DNA of 64,000 bases, from the NCBI GenBank assembly GCA_002386065.1, contig DGES01000026.1, forward strand, positions 27,272 through 91,271, read 5' to 3'. Source of the stretch: Firmicutes bacterium UBA3920. Its GTDB lineage: Bacteria > Bacillota > Clostridia > Caldicoprobacterales > Xylanivirgaceae. The notes under the pieces were generated by a model. That model ran no database searches, was not told where the DNA came from, and was given only the letters and a program-made list of their open reading frames with translations. Shown here piece after piece: positions 58,852-64,000 of the stretch. Positions within the stretch are counted from its first letter, which is position 1, and each line of letters starts with the position of its first letter. Position numbers and translations under genes: made by a program.

Positions 58852-58903
58852 AAAATGTGTTTTTACTTGATACGTTTGTTTGCTAAAGGGAGGTGTATCT
58901 ACC

Positions 58904-59095
58904 ATGGCAAGAGTTTGCGATGTTTGTAATAAAGGATTAGCTTTTGGAAACAAAGTAAGCCATTCAAATCGGAAGGCAAAACGGGTTTGGGCACCAAATA
59001 TAAAGCGTGTCAGAGTTGTCGTCAATGGTTCACATAAGACAATAAAAGTCTGCACCCGATGTCTGCGATCTGGAAAGGTAGAAAGAGCTCTTTAA
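58904..59095 (+). CDS. rpmB: 50S ribosomal protein bL28
   Basis: A 63-residue ribosomal protein beginning MARVCDVCNKGL. It contains a CxxC pair and VCTRCLRSGKV near the end, so this is the zinc-binding form. The ATG at 58904 follows GGGAGGTG; an in-frame ATG at 58880 precedes that site. Stands alone on the + strand with its own terminator. Confidence 0.97.
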   Translation: MARVCDVCNKGLAFGNKVSHSNRKAKRVWAPNIKRVRVVVNGSHKTIKVCTRCLRSGKVERAL

Positions 59096-59100
59096 TATAA

Positions 59101-59149
59101 AAAAGGCTTTCATTAGAAGCAAATATGCTTTATCAATGAAGCCTTTTTT
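59101..59149. terminator. terminator between rpmB and thiN
   Basis: AAAAGGCTTTCATT and AATGAAGCCTTTTTT form a long stem, with an inner AAGCA/TGCTT hairpin, ending in a T-run on the + strand and a similar one on the minus strand. It serves convergent rpmB and thiN. Confidence 0.9.
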
Positions 59150-59174
59150 ATAATGTTTTTAATAAAAAATACTT

Positions 59175-59810
59175 CTATTCATCTATTAATATTGCTAAAA
59201 GCCAACCCTTATGTATTGTGATTTTTACCCTTTCATCAATGAATTCATTGCTAATTCCAATAGGATAATCCATAGACAAAATCTTATTTCTTATTGGGTA
59301 TTTAAGTCCAGACGTATTTTTTATATTGACAGAACCTCCAAAAGGCAAGAGAGAAAGAATTTGTCCTTTCTTTCCATTAAATTCTAGTTCTCTATCTGAA
59401 ATGGTAATTTTATTTTTATTATCTATTATCCACCCAGATATACCCTTTTTAGCTATCCTATATAACAACATGACATTGGCATAGGAATGATCCCATCTAT
59501 CACCTAATGCCCCACATAATACTATTTCATCTGCTCCCATCTGAATAGCGTTATCCACTGCAATTTGCATGTCAGTTACATCCTTTTCAGTAGGATATTT
59601 CTGAGTTGGAACTCCCATATTCTTATATTTTTTTAACACAGAATATGACACTGAATCTAAATCTCCAACAATTAGATCTGGTACTATATCTACTACATCG
59701 GAGTGTCTTAGACCTCCATCAGCACATATTATATAGTCAAAATTTTTATATTCTTTTTTTATGTATGAATAATCATCAATAAATCCATTTGCAAATATTA
59801 ATACTCGCAT
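59175..59810 (-). CDS. thiN: thiamine diphosphokinase
   Basis: Transfers pyrophosphate from ATP to thiamine, the salvage route to thiamine diphosphate. [13 protein letters not shown] (near 28-40), [23 protein letters not shown] and [12 protein letters not shown] are family signatures. Length 211. Its start overlaps rpe by 13 bases, a usual partner in the rsgA-rpe-thiN order. Confidence 0.94.
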   Translation of the reverse strand: MRVLIFANGFIDDYSYIKKEYKNFDYIICADGGLRHSDVVDIVPDLIVGDLDSVSYSVLKKYKNMGVPTQKYPTEKDVTDMQIAVDNAIQMGADEIVLCGALGDRWDHSYANVMLLYRIAKKGISGWIIDNKNKITISDRELEFNGKKGQILSLLPFGGSVNIKNTSGLKYPIRNKILSMDYPIGISNEFIDERVKITIHKGWLLAILIDE

Positions 59811-60463
59811 ATACTCGCCTTTTCTCTCATCTTATTTATCATATTCCTTCTGTCAGACGCACTAAAAATGGCAGAACCAGCTACAAATATATCCGCCCCT
59901 GCACTAGAAACAGTATGTATGTTTTCCAAAGAAATCCCTCCATCAACTTGGATATGAACATCTGTATCTTTAGAAATTATCATATCTTTCAAAAGTGTAA
60001 TTTTATCAAGCATGGAAGGTATAAAATCTTGCCCACCAAAACCTGGATTTACTGTCATAATAAGTACCATATCTATCTCATCTAAAACATAGTCTAACAC
60101 ATCTATGGGGGTTGATGGATTTAAAGCTACTCCCACATTTACACCTTTCTCCTTTATATACATAACCGCTCTATGCAGATGAGGTAATACCTCAGCATGA
60201 ACAGTTATGCTATCTGCACCTGCTTTTATGAACTCATCTACAAAATCCATTGGGTTGTCCATCATAAGATGTACATCAAACGGTACATCAGTAATATGTC
60301 TTATAGCCCTTACAATAGGGGGACCTATTGTAAGGTTGGGCACAAAGTGGCCATCCATGATATCTATATGTATAAAATCCGCCCCTGCCTTATCTAAAGA
60401 ACTTACTTCTTCTCCAAGTTTAGAAAAATCTGAAGATAATATGGAGGGTGCAATTTTTTTCAT
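59798..60463 (-). CDS. rpe: ribulose-phosphate 3-epimerase
   Basis: Pentose-phosphate enzyme interconverting ribulose-5-P and xylulose-5-[17 protein letters not shown] (5-20), [14 protein letters not shown] (near 31-44), [14 protein letters not shown] and [11 protein letters not shown] complete the TIM-barrel signature. Length 221. Its start overlaps the rsgA stop by four bases. Confidence 0.97.
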   Translation of the reverse strand: MKKIAPSILSSDFSKLGEEVSSLDKAGADFIHIDIMDGHFVPNLTIGPPIVRAIRHITDVPFDVHLMMDNPMDFVDEFIKAGADSITVHAEVLPHLHRAVMYIKEKGVNVGVALNPSTPIDVLDYVLDEIDMVLIMTVNPGFGGQDFIPSMLDKITLLKDMIISKDTDVHIQVDGGISLENIHTVSSAGADIFVAGSAIFSASDRRNMINKMREKASICEY

Positions 60464-61335
60464 CTATATTCTACCCCTCTTTCCTCTAGTTCTTCTAATA
60501 TTTTTATATATCGATCATATCTATCTTTAGATATATGCCCTTCCTTCACCTTTTCCTTAATGCAGCATTCTGGTTCATCTCTGTGCATGCATCCAGAACC
60601 AAATTTACATTCATATTGATATTCTTCAAATTCAGGATAATAACTCTTGAGATCCGTTGGTGCAATCTGAGATAGTGATATAGAACTAAATCCTGGTGTG
60701 TCAACTACCATACCTCCATAGGGGAGTGATAAAAGTTCTACATATCGGGTAGTATGCCGTCCTCTACCCAATTTATCACTTATATCCCCTACCTCTAGTT
60801 TCAAAGACGGATGCAGTGCATTGATTAAAGAAGATTTACCAACCCCCGACTGCCCTGCAAGACTTATTATGCCATCACTAAAAGCACGAGCCAATTCATC
60901 TATTCCCTCATATGTCTTACATGATATTTGAAATATGGGACATTTAGCACCTGCATACATCTCCATGATCTCATCTATATATTCATTGTCAGCTAAATCT
61001 ATCTTATTAATTATCAATATAGGTTTAATATCTTGCATACGGGCATATACCATAAGCTTATCTACTAGCATATAATCGGGAATAGGAGATTTAGTAGCAA
61101 TTACTATTCCAATATAGTCGATATTCGCAACCGATGGCCTGATAAGTCTATTTTTTCTTGGAAGTATTTCCTCTATTACATCGTTATCAGAAGCTACCAC
61201 TACCCTATCCCCAACCATAGGTATTATACCATCTTTCCTAAATCGCCCTCTTGCCCTACATTCTACTATTTCTCCATTGATTAGAACATAGTAAAAGCCA
61301 CCTATTCCCTTTACAATTATCCCATCTCTGCCCAT
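60460..61335 (-). CDS. rsgA: ribosome small subunit-dependent GTPase RsgA
   Basis: Circularly permuted GTPase of 30S subunit maturation. NKID (110-113) precedes the P-loop [10 protein letters not shown] (161-170). The N-terminal OB domain and the C-terminal zinc knuckle ([19 protein letters not shown]) are present. Length 291. It follows the kinase gene with a 1-base gap, the common Firmicutes order. Confidence 0.97.
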   Translation of the reverse strand: MGRDGIIVKGIGGFYYVLINGEIVECRARGRFRKDGIIPMVGDRVVVASDNDVIEEILPRKNRLIRPSVANIDYIGIVIATKSPIPDYMLVDKLMVYARMQDIKPILIINKIDLADNEYIDEIMEMYAGAKCPIFQISCKTYEGIDELARAFSDGIISLAGQSGVGKSSLINALHPSLKLEVGDISDKLGRGRHTTRYVELLSLPYGGMVVDTPGFSSISLSQIAPTDLKSYYPEFEEYQYECKFGSGCMHRDEPECCIKEKVKEGHISKDRYDRYIKILEELEERGVEYR

Positions 61336-61336
61336 T

Positions 61337-63253
61337 TTAAACCTCTTCCTTTTTTGTAAAATCTATCGTTATCTTCTTTCTAAGTTGACCATCTATATAT
61401 ATATTATAATCTACTACTCCTTTTTCTTCCAAATCCACTACCACAACTTTTTCATCAATAGAATGTTCTTTCTCATACACAACACTCTTATCGTCAGCTT
61501 TCTCTATCTTTATGACAAGGTTATCCTTTCCGTTGTTTTTTTCACCACCCAATGGAATTTCTAATCTCTTAGGATAATTGGGTTTACTACCTAAACTCAC
61601 CCATAGATCTATCTTTCTATTCTCTTCAACATATACTCCTGCCTCTGGTTTTTGTTTAAGTACTATACCCTGGGGAACAACATCACTATATGATTCAAAA
61701 ATTTCTCCTTGACTTAAATTGTCACCTATAATTCGCTCTTTGGCTTCATCTAACTGTAATCCAATATATTCAGGTACCTTGATAGCACTAGTTTCAGAGC
61801 CATCACTTATAACTAGATCAATCGTAGTATCACTCAAAACCTCTGTATCATGTTGTATACTTTGGGATATTACTATCCCGCGTGGATACTCATCATTAGG
61901 CCTGTATTCTCGTCCCGCTACTTCTAGACCCTTCTCTTCTAATTCCCTTACTGCTTCTTCTTCGGTCTTTCCAACAACATTTGGAACTACAACAGTCTTA
62001 GGTCCTAAACTTACTATAACTTTTACACTAGATAATGCCTCTACAATTGTACCTCCCTCTGGATCCTGAGAAATTATATGATCCTCTTCAATATCCTTAC
62101 TATGTTTACTATCTATAACTTTAATGCTAAGTTGGGAATCTTGAAGTATATTAGTAGCTTCATCCAACGATAATTCTCTAATATCCGGAACTTCTACCTC
62201 TTTTACTACAAAATTATTTTTGTATATAGAAACACCCATAAATATCAAAAAGAACAGTATCAATATCATAGGCATTATAGTTATTATCACCTTTTTCTTA
62301 CTAATGGGCTCTATTTTTTCATCTTCTTCCACATCATTGTTTTTTACTACAGGTAAATCAATTGGAGTAATTGACTGAGTAGGCATATCACTACTAATAT
62401 TTTTTACTACAAAATCACCATCGGGCTCTATTAATGCCCTCTTTAAGTCGTCTATCATCTCTTGCGCAGACTGATATCGCATACACTGTTCCTTTTCCAA
62501 TGCTTTATTTATTATATCTTGTAAGCTTTTAGGTATATGTGTACATGTATTGTCTGGCCATGTTATATCTTCTTGAATATGTTTTAAAGCAATGGACACA
62601 GCACTTTCACCATTGAAAGGAACAGTACCAGTACACATCTCATACAACACAACTCCCAATGAATATAGATCTGACTTCTCATCTACATAGCCACCTCTAG
62701 CTTGCTCCGGCGAAAAATAGTGAACAGATCCTAAGACATTCGAGCCTGACATAGTAATAGTAGTAGATGTAACTGCCCTTGCTATACCAAAATCAGCCAC
62801 CTTTATGCTGCCATCATCACCCATTAATATGTTTTGTGGTTTTATATCCCTATGGATAATATTGTTTTCATGGGCGTGTTTTATTGCAGAACATATCTTT
62901 AATGCTATATTTATTGCCTCTTCTGGCTCCAATCTCCCTTTTTTTCTTATATAATCTTTAAGTGTGCCCCCATTTACATATTCCATTACTATATAATATA
63001 TTCCATCTTCTTCCCCAACATCATATATATTCACAATATTGATATGAGCTAAACTAGCTGCCGCCTGCGATTCCCGTCTAAATCTAGCTACAAATTCTTC
63101 ATCTGCTACTAATTCTGGCCTTAATATCTTTACCGCAACATATCTCTTAAGTAGATGACACCTTGCCTTATATACGATTGCCATACCGCCATCGCCTATT
63201 TTTTCTATAAGTTCATATCTTCCTCCTAATAATTTCCCAAGCAAAGACGTCAC
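61337..63253 (-). CDS. prkC: PASTA-domain Ser/Thr protein kinase
   Basis: Membrane kinase that senses muropeptides or lipid II. Kinase domain: IGDGGMAIVYKA (19-30), Lys42 in VAVKIL, HRDIKPQN (Asp136) and DFG (154-156). A juxtamembrane acidic linker leads to one helix (about 325-347). Three extracellular PASTA repeats follow (about 350-425, 425-490, 490-560), then a C-terminal tail. Length 638 is typical. It begins in overlap with the phosphatase stop. Confidence 0.96.
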   Translation of the reverse strand: MTSLLGKLLGGRYELIEKIGDGGMAIVYKARCHLLKRYVAVKILRPELVADEEFVARFRRESQAAASLAHINIVNIYDVGEEDGIYYIVMEYVNGGTLKDYIRKKGRLEPEEAINIALKICSAIKHAHENNIIHRDIKPQNILMGDDGSIKVADFGIARAVTSTTITMSGSNVLGSVHYFSPEQARGGYVDEKSDLYSLGVVLYEMCTGTVPFNGESAVSIALKHIQEDITWPDNTCTHIPKSLQDIINKALEKEQCMRYQSAQEMIDDLKRALIEPDGDFVVKNISSDMPTQSITPIDLPVVKNNDVEEDEKIEPISKKKVIITIMPMILILFFLIFMGVSIYKNNFVVKEVEVPDIRELSLDEATNILQDSQLSIKVIDSKHSKDIEEDHIISQDPEGGTIVEALSSVKVIVSLGPKTVVVPNVVGKTEEEAVRELEEKGLEVAGREYRPNDEYPRGIVISQSIQHDTEVLSDTTIDLVISDGSETSAIKVPEYIGLQLDEAKERIIGDNLSQGEIFESYSDVVPQGIVLKQKPEAGVYVEENRKIDLWVSLGSKPNYPKRLEIPLGGEKNNGKDNLVIKIEKADDKSVVYEKEHSIDEKVVVVDLEEKGVVDYNIYIDGQLRKKITIDFTKKEEV

Positions 63254-64000
63254 CTCTTTTCTGCCACCTTATCATATTTTACTATAATGACCGTAATATT
63301 ATCTATTCCTCCACCTTCTAGAGCCTTACGAACTAGTGCTTTTGCTAAATCATCCGCATCGCAATCAGTCAAAGTTATAGAATTACCAACATATTCAATA
63401 TCTACATGTGCTATTAATCCATCTGTACAAAGGAGTATAATATCCCCATCTTTCAAATCTATCTGATAATAATCTATTTCTACATCTTTATCCGTACCAA
63501 GTGCCCGCGTTATTACGTTTTTCTGGGGATGATGATCCATTTCTTCTCTGGTAATACTACCATTTTCCAGCAGTTCTTGCACTAATGAATGATCACGAGT
63601 AATCTGATTTACAGTTTGATCTCGAAATAGATAACCTCTACTGTCTCCCACATGAGCAATACATACTTTCCCATCAAAAAAATAGGCCATAGTAAGCGTT
63701 GTTCCCATACCTTCATATTTTTCATCCATTAATGAATAATCATAAACTACCTTATTTGCTTTTTCAATAGATTGATGCATTATATCTCTTACATCTTCAA
63801 TGGTTGCTATGTTGTCCAAATGTTGCTTGAAATAGGATGTTATTTCTCCTACGACCATCTTACTGGCAACATCACCAGCTCTATGTCCACCCATTCCATC
63901 TGCCACCATAAATAAACCGTCTATTTTATATTTGCAAGAAGGTATGTAATATGAATCTTCATTTCGCTCCCTAACCTTTCCCCTATGGCTATATGCCCCA
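63250..64000 (-). CDS. prpC: PP2C-family Ser/Thr phosphatase (5' end outside window)
   Basis: Manganese-dependent phosphatase, partner of the PASTA kinase. The frame is open to the window edge. Visible motifs are RERNEDSYY (about 63960-63935), VADGMGGHRAGDVA (binding-site aspartate), CIAHVGDSRGYLF and LLCTDGLIAH, with DNITVIIV near the end. The first ATG is only at 63909, downstream of the conserved RNEDS, so the true start lies outside. Overlaps prkC by four bases. Confidence 0.95.
   Translation of the reverse strand, partial: GAYSHRGKVRERNEDSYYIPSCKYKIDGLFMVADGMGGHRAGDVASKMVVGEITSYFKQHLDNIATIEDVRDIMHQSIEKANKVVYDYSLMDEKYEGMGTTLTMAYFFDGKVCIAHVGDSRGYLFRDQTVNQITRDHSLVQELLENGSITREEMDHHPQKNVITRALGTDKDVEIDYYQIDLKDGDIILLCTDGLIAHVDIEYVGNSITLTDCDADDLAKALVRKALEGGGIDNITVIIVKYDKVAEKR

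Noticed and set aside
63250..63909. PP2C gene starting at ATG 63909
   Set aside because: The conserved RNEDS motif lies upstream of that ATG in the same open frame, so the gene runs off the window end.

Overview
The window looks like a chromosomal segment of a low-GC, endospore-forming member of the Clostridia. The evidence is an alpha/beta-type small acid-soluble spore protein, a YlbJ-type sporulation membrane protein, a SpoIID/LytB-domain protein, a pta-ackA acetate pathway, the FapR-plsX-fab cluster, a rpmF-DUF177 pair, and T-box, lysine and purine leader RNAs of Firmicutes type. Base composition is strongly AT-rich. I cannot name the species.

Layout. (1) 1-3302: valS, cut by the window edge, with a T-box leader, then tRNA-Pro and tRNA-Thr. 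(2) 3.5-14.8 kb: a PAP2-like membrane protein, a large SpoIID-like protein, the CCA-adding enzyme, a YkvI-type transporter, a TPR protein, Hsp33, a methyltransferase, a YesL-type membrane protein and an M20 amidohydrolase. (3) 15.0-18.7 kb: a lysine-riboswitch-controlled asd-dapA-dapB operon in which DapB is fused to an aspartokinase-like tandem ACT region. (4) 18.7-27.5 kb: a purine-riboswitch-controlled operon of an NCS2 permease, purE-F-M-N-H-D and a corrinoid adenosyltransferase. (5) 27.5-35.7 kb: an accessory island with 24-bp tandem repeats, a candidate structured RNA, a recombinase remnant, an ECF sigma/anti-sigma pair, a large DUF262-type restriction-like protein next to a GIY-YIG/DUF4357 protein, a broken hsdM joined to an HTH regulator, and a VanZ fragment. 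(6) 35.7-38.8 kb: guaB-guaA. (7) 39.3-48.6 kb: pta, ackA, DUF177, rpmF, fapR, plsX, fabH, fabD, fabG, acpP and fabF. (8) 49.3-64 kb: tmcAL, ylbJ, coaD, rsmD, a SASP gene, recG, a DAK2/FakA-type protein, an Asp23 protein, rpmB, thiN, rpe, rsgA, a PASTA kinase and a PP2C phosphatase cut by the window end.

How the parts work together. Three biosynthetic blocks carry cis-acting control visible in the sequence: valine tRNA charging (T-box), lysine/diaminopimelate synthesis (lysine riboswitch plus a probable protein-level ACT sensor) and purine uptake/synthesis (purine riboswitch). Fatty-acid synthesis has a FapR-type operator at the fapR promoter. The last block is the common Firmicutes order of Ser/Thr phosphatase, kinase, RsgA, Rpe and ThiN.

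Main unusual items: a dispersed intergenic repeat family with inverted ends (three good and two decayed copies), the DapB-ACT fusion, the DUF262/GIY-YIG pair beside a decayed type I methylase gene, a candidate structured RNA at about 27.8-28.0 kb, and a candidate C-rich small RNA at about 53.7-53.8 kb. All family assignments come from reading the sequence; no database search was run.
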